A DNA stretch of 64,000 nucleotides from Endomychus coccineus (Eukaryota > Arthropoda > Insecta > Coleoptera > Endomychidae): assembly GCA_958510875.1 (NCBI GenBank), contig OY294068.1, positions 67,310,633 to 67,374,632 on the forward strand. The letters are read 5' to 3'. Position 1 is the stretch's first letter. The number at the start of each line of letters is the position of its first letter. The translations under genes were made by a program, and so were the position numbers. The notes beneath the pieces are model-generated. The model did no database searches and was not told where the DNA came from. It saw only the letters and a list, made by a program, of their open reading frames with translations. This document shows, piece after piece, positions 1 to 12,048 of the stretch.

Positions 1-520
1 GAGTTGAACTTTATTTCTCCTGGCTAGTTCAGCCAGTGTATCCCTGCATTCTTTGACAAGCCTTGATGTGACTCTGGATGATTTGAGAGCTCCCAGAGTC
101 AACCGGCTGTCTGTGCAAATATATATGCGATTATTTACATAGTTTCTTCGCAGGTTTTCCAAGGCGCAAATCAATATTGCGCAGACCTCCGCCTGAAAAA
201 CTGTACAGTAAGTGCCTAGAGTCACTGTGTTAGTAATCTTTGCCCTTTTTAGACTCTCCCGCCCCAGAAGCCTGATCTATATTGGAATCATTTGTGTACC
301 ATACGAGCCCGTCTGGTGGCAGTAAGGTGACAGTTTCGTTACTCCAATCTTCTCTATCTGGGATGAGAATTTTGGGAGAAGTGAGACATATAGCTGGGAT
401 CATATGTTATTTTGCTTCATTTCTAGTGTGGGGCATTTAGAGATTGCCTCACTTAAAATCGATGAGTGTCCACGAGGGTAGTATAGATAGCAAGTATCAC
501 ATCTTGGAACACTGTTTTCA
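1..520 (-). pseudogene. LINE RNase H domain fragment
   Basis: Read on the minus strand, bases 240 to 1 translate without a stop into an RNase H segment: FQAEVCAILIC, then ICTDSRLTLGALKSSR, then LVKECRDTLAELARRN. The acidic residues of QAE and TDSR match the usual catalytic positions of RNase H. Bases 420 to 245 continue upstream in another frame (LVWYTNDSN, then DQASGAGESKKG), so there is one frameshift near base 240. RNase H after the reverse transcriptase is known from Jockey/R1/LOA-group LINEs. The copy is cut by the window edge. It is probably the 3' continuation of the RT fragment at 1270-1720. The domain is clear; the clade is not. Confidence 0.75.
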
Positions 521-1269
521 GATCCCCCCCTTCGCACGGAATACCTATTAATACATCTCCAACTCTTGTGTTTGCTATAGACCTATCCGTATATCAAATT
601 GATCTGTGCTTTGGCGTGCGGCATCGTCTTTAGCTTTAATTTATTATGTTAGAGGGGTGAAGGAAGTTAGTGATCTATGGATTGGTTAATTTTGATTATC
701 TCCCTACGAATTTGAATTATTATCGATTAATATTTATAAATTGTTCGATCTATTAAAAGCAAATAGTTTTTAGTTAAGATAGTTCATAACTCACCCCCAT
801 AATGACCTGCTTTGATGGGGATATATTGTTATTGTATGAATTTATTCAAAATTCAATAATTCAACAATTACTCAAATTCACAAAGGTCTCAGGTCGGTCA
901 GTGAGCAACGACCTCCAGTTAAATAGTTCCGAATATCTGTTTTTCTGTGGAACTAGTACAGTTATAGAGTCACTGAAAGTGCAAGAGGGATAAAGAATAA
1001 CTTGCGGCATCTACCTATAAGTAGATGCAAATATTATCTAGGTACAAGGCCTGAACGCTCAGCACAAGCTTTCGAGTCTTGCGGCAATCCCCGTTTAGTG
1101 TAAGAGGCTCATGACTATGGGAACCAGGAATATCGGCTGTCCTTGTGTTAGATATCAGCCCTCTATATCTCTATATTGAGATAAACCTCGTCTTGAGCCA
1201 ACTACTGCCTCTTGTAATTTCCTAAATCACCGGAATTATGTATCTAATTCTACATTACGTCTTGAAACC
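521..1269. other. No gene recognised; gap inside a broken LINE
   Basis: This stretch separates two minus-strand LINE fragments that would normally be continuous. No long ORF, terminal repeat or target duplication was found, so it may be decayed LINE sequence or a decayed later insertion. Confidence 0.4.
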
Positions 1270-1720
1270 CGCGATGAAAACTGCTCCGAGCAGAACAAAA
1301 CAATTTGGCGATAGCGACAATATTTGCACTATCGAAGCTCTTTGTCGTGCCTCGACGGAATTTCGACTCTGAAATGCTGCTTCGCGAACCACAGGACTTT
1401 GATTCTATCCTGCGGTTCTAGTCGCAGCCTTTCGGGCTGCATTGATTTGCACTCCACCTCTCCAGGGAGCCATTGCAGCTGAGTCTGTAGACCGCCATCA
1501 TTGCGAGATTCCTCATAGTCATTGATAAAGGTGGAACGCCCAGCAAGGCCCTCAATGCTGCAGTTGGTGTACTCTTGCTCGTAGATGTATTGCATCTGAG
1601 GAAGAGCTCCTGTATTATGTCCAGAAGCTTCTGGACTATAACATGTTCGGTTCTTTCCACCATACGAGAACTACATGACTGAATCTTGGAATAATGATAG
1701 CTGAGTAGATCCACATCAGG
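1270..1720 (-). pseudogene. LINE reverse transcriptase C-terminal fragment
   Basis: The minus strand contains ALRALLGVPPLSMTMRN followed by MMAVYRLSCNGS. This is the characteristic stretch after the RT thumb of RNase-H-bearing LINEs, where a repeated 'LL.LPPL' pattern precedes an alanine-rich segment ending in YRL. Two overlapping reading frames cover it, so it is frameshifted. Orientation and domain order fit with the RNase H fragment at 1-520, and both are probably parts of one dead element. Confidence 0.55.
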
Positions 1721-2587
1721 TGCTTAGCCCTAGACCCAACTTCATGCCAATTGCTTCCTTACACTGCCAAAAGGTTATCATATTATTTTGACACCCCAAT
1801 TTTTATTTTTCTTGTTGTCGTAATAATGTCGGTTCGGATAAATCTGGTAGAAAATAGTTTTAGGATGATGATTGGTTTCCCATAATTATGAAAGATCATA
1901 ATCATAATGATGAATAAAAAAAATTTACACATTCAGAAAAATAGTAATAAATTAAATTAGATCGAATCCCTAGAAATTTATAAATAAAAATTCCGATATC
2001 AACAAATTCTTACTAATTTTTAAATCTGTATAATCAGAATTTCCGTTTGCAACCAGGAAACCAGTTTATCGTTCAATCCCCAGACAATCTTTAAAATCAG
2101 TGATTTCGAGCTATCCTTATTATAAATGTCTTTCAGCTTCCTGAGAAGTGCGGTATCTCAAATTATAGTGTCGACGATGTTATATCATTTAAGGTTCATC
2201 CATTAGTTTAGCATTTTTCTTAAAGCTGTCATATTTGCTAGCTTCGAGGTTATCAAGAAATTGTTTCTCTAATACATCTTGAAGGAAAAAAAATATAGTT
2301 TTTTTATTCTTCAGATGAGGCAATGTTGTGAAACGTGATAAATTTAGTAACTGTATTATTGGAGAGTAAATTTGTGTTTTGTGCACATCCTATTATTCAA
2401 TTTATCTAATAAGTTAAATTATTGCATAGTTTGGATATTAGATTCGAATTTATCATGAACTTAAGTAATGTTCTTTCTAATCTAGATTCTTTCTAGTATC
2501 AAATATTTACCATTAATAATTTTGAAATTTAGAAATCTCGTATTGTAATTGTATTTGTCATTTATGTGTATATCTAGTGAAATATAC
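1721..2587. other. AT-rich, no gene seen
   Basis: About 0.9 kb of AT-rich sequence with only short spurious ORFs. Nothing recognised. Confidence 0.5.
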
Positions 2588-3282
2588 TGTTATGATTTCA
2601 TTTCCTATATAAAATAAAATGGTAGAATTTGAATTACCGAAACATTAAAAATAGAAAAGTTTAAAAAGTATATATAATATGGAATTAAAAACATTATTTA
2701 AAGTCAAATATATAAGTAGTATAAGATATTAAACATTGTATAATAACAGAAACCAAACATGTGAAATAGAATAGGAAGTGTAAAGAAGAAACACTGAAAG
2801 TGGATAAACGTACAGTGATACGAAAGAGGAAAATCATAATTAAAATGATTCAAAGACTATCAGATGATAGCACAAACTAGTAAATTAAGTTATAGATTTA
2901 ATATACTTAGTATTAAGAAATTTCAGTTAAATTATGTATTAGATTTAAGCAATGACAAATGTCAAAATAGACATAATAATCAGAATCATCAAGTTAATAG
3001 GAACCTAATCATAGGGTATCATATATCGAAATATGGGAAAAAATTTTGGTAATATGAATTTAAATAGCAGAATGCACAATAGCTTTAATTAATTTGAAAA
3101 TCTTCAATATATCAAAATTTTAAAAATACTCAATTCTCATTGGTCGACACAACAATTAGATACTTCAAAGCACAACAATAAGAAAGAACTGTCAGATTCA
3201 AAAATGGGAATAGCTTCCTAGATATTAAGAAGAAGTACCTGATTGGCTGAGAATGATTGAACTAGCGTCCTTTTGTGGGCCC

Positions 3283-3289
3283 TATAAAA
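3283..3289 (+). promoter_or_regulatory. TATA box in LTR-like copy A
   Basis: TATAAAA lies in a GGGCCCTATAAAAGG context. About 35 bases downstream is a CATTTACATCTGA segment that could be an initiator. Box and downstream context are both kept in copy B, although the copies differ elsewhere. Confidence 0.5.
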
Positions 3290-3727
3290 GGAAAAATGAA
3301 AGGAAATCTAGTTTGCATTTACATCTGAGCACTGAATGTGTCTCCTGCAGCTCAATTCAATATCCATAACCTAAGTTTGTAGTAACATCGGAGAACTGAA
3401 AGAGTCTCTGCAGCTTCGAAAAGTTAATATAACCGAAGTCAATTAGTAATTCCTACGAAGCTAATAGTATTTATAAATCTAGATCTCAACGTTAGTAAAG
3501 TTAACATAACCAAAGTTATTTAAGTGGCATCGGAGAATATTCAATCTTCGATAGCAGTTCCAGTTTGTTATAAGCGAAGTTTTATATCTTAAACAGAACA
3601 AAACAATTAACAACAAATTATCAACAAGTTCCTGAATAAGAAGAAGAATCAACGTGTTATCAGTGAATGTGTTATAGCAGAGTATGTTTTAAAAGTGCAT
3701 AACCATATAAAATAAGAAGATATAAAA

Positions 3728-3941
3728 TCTACGGAACATCACCAACATTCGTTCTAATATTATAGGATATATATAAAAGTAAGTCTATTTACAAATTCAT
3801 CATTGTATCGTTATCTCTGAATGTAAGATTGTTATCTACGGAACATCACCAACATTCGTTCTAATATTATAGGATATATATAAAAGTAAGTCTATTTACA
3901 ATTTCATCATTGTATCGTTATCTCTGAATGTAAGATTGTTA
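3728..3941 (+). repeat. 107-bp tandem duplication
   Basis: Two adjacent units begin with tctacggaacatcaccaac at 3728 and 3835. They are almost identical; the one difference noticed is caaattc versus caatttc. Copy B of the parent repeat has a single unit. Each unit contains AAAGTAAGT, a fair match to a 5' splice site. Confidence 0.9.
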
Positions 3942-4298
3942 TTGTAAACATGTATTAATTTTAAGTAGTTTGAGGTTATGATTGAAAAATAGAGAATTTT
4001 AAAGTATACAGAACTATTGTCAGCATAGAAACTTTGGAAACATAAAATTAACTTGTATAATTTGTAAACAATATAATACAGGGTCATAATTAAATTTAAA
4101 TATAAAAGTTTTTAACATTTTAAATAAGGTTTTATTTAATTCCATATAATATAAAAATAACATTCAAATCATTCAAATCAGAAAATCAAATCAATTTAAA
4201 AATTAAAATCAATAAAGAGCTAGCCGGAATAAAATTAAAATTGAACAAAATATAAATCATTAAAAATTCAAAACTCATTAGAGTTTAGTTAATAATAT

Positions 4299-4316
4299 TG
4301 GCGATCCCTCAGTCAA
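4299..4316 (+). other. Possible primer binding site
   Basis: TGGCGATCCCTCAGTC follows immediately after the end of the homology between the two LTR-like copies. Arthropod Ty3/gypsy primer binding sites often start TGGCGA (tRNA-Arg or tRNA-Lys 3' ends). Only the first six or so bases fit, and this is the only support. Confidence 0.25.
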
Positions 4317-4364
4317 TTATCACTCATTGTCGACTCCCTCCTGTGCATTCTCAAAAGTCACGAA

Positions 4365-5070
4365 TTGGCCAGAGGGGGCACTTCGTCTCAAATTTCACAT
4401 CAGTCGAGAAGACTAACTATAAAGCGACTTCGAGTTGCAACCTTTTCGCCTGAAAGCCTAGATAAATGCTTCGGAGCAAAATTTTATGCTCAGGCAAGCC
4501 GATACAAGGCAGACCTTCGGCTACCTATGGTTAGCCGGGCTTACATCCGAGACCGAGGGATTTACCACAGCTTGCCAAGATGGCGTAGTCAACACCTGTT
4601 TATCGCTGCAACGTGATGGGTGTGCACGTTCCTGATGTCAGCTACAAGGCCTGCAGAAAGGCGCCTGAGAAGCTTTTCCACCTGCTGTCGGCATGTCCGG
4701 CAAAAGAGGCGTGGCGTACACCCATCGCCAAAATTCGGCGTGCGGTATTACCATTTAATACACTCGTACCGAATTGACCAACAGCTGGTGCTACCTTACA
4801 TAACAGGAGATATTGAGTTCATGGTCTGAAACGAAAAATACCATATCTACAGGAATTACCCGTTTCTGATCGTCAGGTCCATACAAGCAAATAGGGTGAC
4901 TAATGGACAAAGTATCAAGATCTCCTGTTCGAGTTCCGCAAGGTCCTTATCGCCGTTTTGGGTGGAGACTTCGCTTCGTTCCAACTTAAAGATTATTCTG
5001 GCCCGCAAGAACTTGATAGACCGGATGCAGTCATTCTAGAATGAATAAGGATACTTAGGGCACATCTTCA
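4365..5070 (+). pseudogene. LINE C-terminus with zinc knuckle and probable REL-type endonuclease
   Basis: Three frames must be combined, so the copy is frameshifted. In order they show ACQDGVVNT, then KACRKAPEKLFHLLSACP (the Cys/His knuckle C..C...ET.H...CP), then YYHLIHSYRIDQQ, then NEKYHIYRNYPFL and VRSIQAN, and finally KYQDLLFEFRKVL. This order, a knuckle followed by a histidine-rich stretch and a conserved acidic/aromatic block, is known from LINEs that use a restriction-like endonuclease (R2/R4/Dong-like groups). The PD..D residues of that nuclease fall in a damaged region and were not confirmed. Local GC content is higher than in the neighbouring repeats. Confidence 0.5.
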
Positions 5071-8059
5071 GAATCATTTGTATTTTTGAAGTTTATTATT
5101 TTCGAAGCTTTCAAGGAGTTGAATCAGTTCAGATATTATTCGATATTTACTTGAAAGAATTGTAGACTTTTGTGCAGAAAATTCTATTTGGCATCTGGTT
5201 TTCATCTGAATAATTACAGAATACTCCGCACCTACGATTGTAAAATCTCTAATTATTAATATTTAGGGATGACTCGATAAGGTAATTTAGCACGTAATTC
5301 ATGATTATCTGTTATTGATGCAAGGAACGGTACAAGGTCTACAAATACGACTATCGTTTGAATATTTTTTTCTTTCACATGGTATCATATTGTGAAATAT
5401 ATAGGAACAATGACGATATACAAAATGTTTCCGTTTGTAGATGTTTGTAAAGATGAAGTGAAATGTATGGTATTTCCGATTTTAATTCCATACCTGATCA
5501 GGTGTCTTTGCATCATTGGTTTCACAAGATTCCAATCGTTATTTACTTAGCAACTACAGATGTTTACACATTATGACGGAACTTCCCATGCTGTACTCGC
5601 ATAGCTGCAACAAATTGCATGGGAAGTACCATTTGTGGAAACTACCGAGCAGTGCGGTTTCGGTTTGTACAAAGTATATAATGCCTTATAACATCCTTGG
5701 TTACATAACATATCTAGGAAACCTATGCACAGACTGATTATACAGATCTTTCACCTTGGATGCTCTATTTAAAACATCTTCATTGAATTTTGTAGAAAAT
5801 GATCGTACTTCCTGTTCGTGCTATATGAAAGGAGTCGCATACTTGACGTGGCCGCTTAGAAACTCCATATCTATAGATTGTCTTCTTTCTCTTTTGTTGT
5901 TGAGCTTACAATATGTCCTAATTTAGAATTAGGTCTGAATGTTATAGTTCAAGTTTGAAAAGTATTCTTAATTTCTCCATATAATTTAGACCAAATCTTT
6001 TTTCTTCTTGAATTTTTATTTTTTTGGTGAATACTGAAGTGCACGTTGTTTTTTTAGTCATTAATGAAATTGTAAATCAGTTACAATCATGTACCCCCTT
6101 CCTAAAATAATTTTAGTACCTAATAGGTATTTAAGAGATTACATCTTCAAATGTACTTCAGTTGACAACTCTCTATTCCGATGATGCCACAGTGTTCGGT
6201 AAAAAAATATAATCTCTGTGTTGTATAAACTAATCGTTATCATTATCGCGGTAATTATTGGTGTAACATAGCTCTCTCTTAATGAAACTCTATAAAGTTT
6301 ACTTAAGGAATTTTCATTATTCCTAATCCTCAATCTACTTATTCATTGACAGTGTGGTCACTAAGTTTAGAGGACCATGACACGTTGGAGTTTGATCCAA
6401 ATCATTGATTAGCGAGAACAAATGTGAAAATATCATTGACACTTATCCTTTCATTTCCCAAGACATAAAATTTTACACACTGGAAGGTAATTGGAAGGGC
6501 AAACGCTAATATTCATCAGATAAACTCGTACTCAACAACAATAATAATATTTAATAATAAAAAATTACAATTAAATGGTAATGATAATAATGAAAGAATG
6601 TCTATCATAATTAAAGATAATGAAAAAGAATATTATAATTAACTTTACTACTAATAAAAATTAAAAATATAAAATCAAAATCTAGACTCAAATAAAACCT
6701 AGATAATATAAATTAACTAAAAGACACAAATACAACTAAGATTATTAAATTGATTCCCCAACTAACCTAGGGGATCAAAACTTAATGAACTGATTTGAAT
6801 GTATTATTGAACTTGGACTTGCATAAAAACTGAGAACAACAAACGTTGTTGATTGAAAATGTAAAACAACCTTCTTACCAAAAACACTCTGAAGAAACTA
6901 TCAAGTTAAATTAATTGAAATCGACAAATTGTCACGTGATTTCTCAAGATAAAATTCCAAGTTATAAAATATAACTGAAGACCTTTTCTAAATATTACTA
7001 ACTGATTGGAAGGAACATATTATTTTAATTCTAATCAAGATTATATTTAATTACAATGTTATCATTAGGTACTACTTTACGTTCCGATTTACGTGTGGTA
7101 CATTTTGATTGATTGTGTAACTTATCAGAGAAAAATGTTTAAGACTTCCATATTAAGATCTACAGCGGGTCTGGAACTTGCTACCTCAGCATCTCCAGGT
7201 CGTTAACATTAAATAACATTTATCATAGTTTGGCATTCGTTTTCGTCCTATATCGGTTATTCGTCTTGACAGGTTTATGATTTCCTTGAGAACAAGAAAC
7301 TTGTGTGGAATTACTGACCATCTTGACCATATCAGCTATGGTATCATATTACGCTCCTTGTGGAAGGTGTGAATTGTCTTGTATTTATTTTAGACATTCA
7401 TTTACTTTTCTCAAGCTACATTTGTTGTTGATACTAAGCAAAAAAAACATCCGGCATCCCCTAGAGGTTCTTGTTACTTTGCTTTTCGATATTTTAATTT
7501 TAGATGAAATTTTAATTTTTCAAAAATGATTTTGTTTTGAATATTGAAAATGACCTTTACCAAACCCTTATTATAATGGTTACCCTAATTAAATAATAAC
7601 TAAATTTATCAAGCGGAAATAACAAAACAACATTTACCTCAGTGTATAATCAAAACTTGAAATTTAAGAAGAAATGAGATTTTTCTTGTGATTCATTTTG
7701 GAAAAATCACGGAAAAAATCAAAGAAATTCTGAAATTTCATAATCTAAATATAATATAGCATTCAACCCCAATTCCAAATTAGGGCATATTTTATACAAT
7801 AATGAAGACAAAACGAAGTATATCGATACAGATGGAGTTCATTAGCTGTCTTGTCGAGAATCTGATTCCTATTATGTAGGAGAAATGGACGATCATTTTC
7901 TACTAAGTTTGAACATGAAGACGTTCATAACCATTCCTTCTCTGAAATAGATAGCTCACTTATTTCACATACAGCTGATAAAGGCTCGAATATAAATTCG
8001 TTTCTATAAATCAACAAACAAAAACAATAATTTAAGTTAAGAATGACTATCGTAATCCT
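5071..8059. other. No gene seen; AT-rich
   Basis: About 3 kb with only short spurious ORFs. One short hairpin is listed separately. No transposon ends or conserved motifs were recognised. Confidence 0.5.
5578..5630. other. Short perfect-stem hairpin
   Basis: The sequence acttcccatgc pairs with gcatgggaagt over 11 bp, extended by GG/CC across one A/A mismatch, around a 25-nt loop. It is too short for a typical miRNA precursor and may be chance. Confidence 0.35.
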
Positions 8060-8140
8060 TTGTTTATCGATAAGTTTTTATAGCCGAAGCTACGTATCTT
8101 TAATATTATTAAAATACCGTCTGAAGATTGTTTAATTGTT
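8060..8140 (+). repeat. Tail-like repeat shared with 24790-24875
   Basis: A segment with tttatag, gaagctacgtat and taccgtctgaagat is matched at 24790-24875 by tttatag, gaagttatgtat and tgccgtctaaagat. The TCTGAAGAT box resembles the hammerhead-like tails near Penelope-like elements elsewhere in the window, but there is no good GAAAC partner here. Confidence 0.4.
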
Positions 8141-9206
8141 ATATCATTTTCCTCATTATATATTATTCAGTATCTACTCATGTTTCGTTCTACTTGATAT
8201 TGTATAATATGTTCATATTTGCATATTATTCAATTTGAAAATATAATAGTAATAGTACCTGCTTTGTATAATAATTGGACATTTGTTTATTTGCAATAAG
8301 TTCAAGCAAAGCAATAATGTTTTCAGTAACCGATAACTAAACAATGAACAGATAGCTTGTCTCATTTCCTTATTACCACATACAGCATCACACCTACACT
8401 TCTATGGTATAATAGAATATGTAATATAATAGGATAATAGAAATACTGACAACTTCACTGTTACTCAGTATGCCAATCCTCAATAAAATTACTTTCATCT
8501 TAGATTATATGGCGTTTCAACTAAACTAGGTACTAGGTTAATTCAAGGGTACCAATAAGAAATTATTAGTTGCAATCTATTCTTATGTAATCACTATATT
8601 CTGAACCCACATTAATTATATGCTCCAACCATTGATTATGAATTAATCAATGCGTTAACAAATCATTCATGGATACAAATAAATCTTGAATCCTGAAATA
8701 CTTCAATTCTTATCTCAATACCTCTTCATACACTCAGAAAGAAAAATAATAAGACTGTGCAAGACTGGTACTCTTTTGCCAACATTTTGTCCAGCTGCTC
8801 AGTTGCAATCTTTTGGATATTCTCAATTATCTCGAAATGATGTCAATTTTGGGAACGGGAAAGAGTAGGAGGGGTTGCAGAATAACTTTGAAATATGTTG
8901 TTGTCAAAAAATGGAGTATCATTAGCGGAATACCGACCCATCTGAGAACTAGTGGCATTGCATCTTTTCTATAGACTATCTTTAATTTTTTGAACTTCTC
9001 GAATTTTTTTCGAGCATTTCGCAAAAATTGAGCGCGAAAATTGTTCGATTTTTGCAATTCATTGTTCTTTGGTATCTCAAAAAACTAGTGAGGACAAGGG
9101 CACATGGTGTTGCTGTTAAAATCAGAGCAATTGAGTTTGTATTCCAAAGTTGGTTCTGATTTAATTAAAGATAGTGATGAACTATTTATTTTATGGGAAT
9201 CCATTT
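8141..9206. other. No gene seen
   Basis: AT-rich, with small unsupported ORFs on both strands. No recognised repeat. Confidence 0.45.
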
Positions 9207-9351
9207 TAATAAAATTAAATAAAACAATTTTTTATCTAATTTCCACAAGGGACTTGATAATGATGTAAAAGTGGGAACCGGTCGTGTTTATTGAAAAATA
9301 AAATCTCTTGTGAAAATTAGACAAAAAATTGTTTTATTTCATTTTATTATT
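9207..9351. repeat. Small inverted-repeat element
   Basis: Arms of about 44 bp (left around aataaaacaattttttatct, right around gacaaaaaattgttttattt) flank a centre of about 55 bp containing GGGAACCGGTCGTG. It could be a short MITE or a folded retroelement tail. No target duplication was identified. Confidence 0.5.
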
Positions 9352-11379
9352 TCGATTTAATCCTTGGAGCTTACTGAAAATTTGTTTTATTTTGTACTAG
9401 TGTTATATCAGTTTGCATTGCCATTCCGATACTCGTTGAAAGAATTTTTGTATTTATATATTAATAAATGATTGGAAAAGGTAATTTGTGGTGAATGCGT
9501 CGGGTAACACCGATATGTACTGTCAATCTTACTTCCATGATATCACAGAGTAATCAATTTGATGTAGGTTAGCTTTAGGTTAAATTACAATTAGCTTGAT
9601 CAAAAAAGCGAGTTACTGAGTATGGGCACAGGGAAACCAATCAGGGATGGATCATTCGGGGTGTCTAATTATCCACTTCCATTCGAGGAATCGATGTAAT
9701 GGAAAACAGTGATCTGTGGAATTAAAGCTGACTGGACATCAAGCCGGTATCCTGGCCCTTCCAAATCTGTTTAACTCCAAAGGTTATGACACGATGCACC
9801 CTCTGATACCATCAAACGCCCGACAGTAACGAATGTATTTTATTTACATTAAATTGTTTTTAACAAAATGGTCAGGCAGGGTATAAAGAACACACAGCAT
9901 TCAATAGACCAAGTATACATGGTATCACTAGGCGGGATTTATTCCAGCACCAATATGGCGACGTATGTAAAGCCACATTACAGTAATTTATTCGAAAATT
10001 TGTTCCTACCCTGGATATAGACAGACAAAATATACAATTTCAGAAAGAAATATAAGCAATGAATATCTATTATCAACATATTCCCTTGTTACTTCAAAAT
10101 AATACACGTTGTATACTTTCCAAATAGTAAACCAAAATGTTACAATTCTCTTTACACTTACATATGAAATGTAATTATAACTATACGACAGCGGGGACGC
10201 AAATAGACTTCACAGAATACGAGAGAACTTTAATTTTTTGTAAGAATACCATGAAATTCAGAACAATGAGAAAAGTGCAGAGATTTTTTTGAATTTTTAA
10301 TTCGAAGTAGTTTTTTCATAAATTTCTAAAATAATCTATTCATTCAAACACCCTGGATTGCGTGCGTAAATTGACGTCATAAGTGCCCGAACCAATCATC
10401 GAACTCTAATATAGTGAGGGAGAAAACCGAGACAATGTTGCCGTTCTACATATTCAAGGGTGGATAACGGTCTCAAACCCATAAATAAACTGAGCCTTAA
10501 GGGAAGATTCAATTTCCGTCTTTGATAATAATAGTATCACAGTATATAACATCCATATTATGAATCAAAATTGCTCATATATTATAGTAAATATAAGACG
10601 CCATTTCAAGAGAGCCACTTGTAAATAGTTGACAATTGGCACTGTTAGCAGTTCGTTGAGTCTTGAGTCCTTTGTTATTGTTTGTTTATGTTTTAATTCG
10701 AGTGCATTTATATTCCTAACATTATTTTCTCTAATCTAACAGTAAACTTTCGTTTGTTAATGTTAGTTATTTCATCTCAACAACTTTGAATTACAGTTTT
10801 TGAAAGGCAGTGGAAGTTAAGAACTGCTTTGTTCCATCGAGTTATCGATGAAATCAGTTTTTAGATATTCTCGTATGGCTTCTATTTGAAAAAAATGCAG
10901 TTATTCATTTAATAGATCTCACGCGATGTATTTGATCTATACGTTATTGTTATATCCTCTGAGGACAACATTTATTGATATAACTAATATTTACTAGATA
11001 TTCCCGTAAAATATTTCATCTGGCAACACTGTTATTTGCACAATGAGCTCACATATATTATATGTTGATCTATGGTAATACTTGTTGCAGAAGCGACGCT
11101 GTTTGAATGTTCCTCGAAATTGTCGATTTTTCGGAAGGTGTTTTTTGAAATATTACATATTATTCGGAAAACCATGCGTGCATATTATTTTATTGCTATA
11201 TACAGTCATACGCGCAATTAAACTGAATTCGGACGATAGTGACCTTGCCTATTGATAAGGAACCAGTATCAATATGACTAAGGCGATTCGGTTTTTAAAC
11301 AACATATGGCGCCTCTCCACCATCTAACCTCATTGGTTATAACTGAGTCCATATGTTAAATTTTGAGACTAAAACGAAT
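9352..11379. other. No gene seen
   Basis: About 2 kb without a supported ORF. A CRE-like TGACGTCA occurs near 10373 with nothing to link it to a gene. Confidence 0.45.
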
Positions 11380-11387
11380 AAAATAAT

Positions 11388-11490
11388 TAGGGATCGACCG
11401 ATATAGAAATTTTGGCCGATACCGATAATCGGCCGATACCGATATTTCAAATACCGATATACCGATATATCGGTCTATCGGCCGTTAATT
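11388..11490. repeat. Subterminal TATCGG/CCGATA cluster, left end
   Basis: CCGATA or TATCGG occurs repeatedly within about 100 bp of the left end, mirrored at the right end. Clustered short motifs near hAT ends are known transposase binding sites; that role is inferred here. Confidence 0.8.
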
Positions 11491-12048
11491 TTTTTCCATT
11501 GTGGTTCGTACAGTTGTACTAACATAGCTGAAACCGTAAAAACATGTACGTCCATAATTCGCATCCGTCGTAATATATCCAGTGATAAGGCACTCAATAT
11601 GAGCGTTCACGCATTTAATGAGAATTTCACATATTCAGCTATGTGGGTAGAACTTTACTTCATTTCAGCTCCAGCAATACTTCCATTTCGTCCTTTATCA
11701 TTTTGAAATCAGAATTTTCCAAAAAATATTCCTTCCTGATTCTTTCAGATATTTTGGTAGAACTGTACTGTCTCGCTTGGAAATTTCTCCGTATTGCTGA
11801 ATGCACGTGTTGCGCTACCGTCGTCGGACGTTCCTGCAGGTCCTAACTTGTATTTGTCTTCTGTCGTTTCATGATAATTTTAAGTTGTGCCTTATTTTAG
11901 TTGTGTTCGAAGTATAGAATAAAGTAGAGGCCAAAGTGTTTCCTGCTTAACTATTTTTAAAGTATATTATTATAGTGTTTGTTTGAAGTAAGAAGTAAAC
12001 TGAGCGGTGGAATTATTTATTATTATTGTATGTTGTGACAAAATCAAA

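Larger units (their letters stand above)
2588..4298 (+). repeat. LTR-like repeat, copy A (about 1.7 kb)
   Basis: The same sequence recurs in the same orientation at 61447-63054, with small gaps and scattered substitutions. Both copies start near a TGT (tgttatgatttcatttcc here) and both carry a TATA box before a CATTTACATCTGA segment. Both end around an AATARTAT. The flank of copy A continues with tggcgatccctcag, which resembles a primer binding site. These points suggest a retroviral-type LTR, but the TG...CA ends are not clean and no gag or pol follows. It could be a solo LTR or another promoter-bearing repeat. A 107-bp internal duplication is present only in this copy. Confidence 0.55.

Noticed and set aside
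10366..10385. CRE-like TGACGTCA as a promoter
   Set aside because: No gene, TATA box or initiator is placed appropriately nearby.
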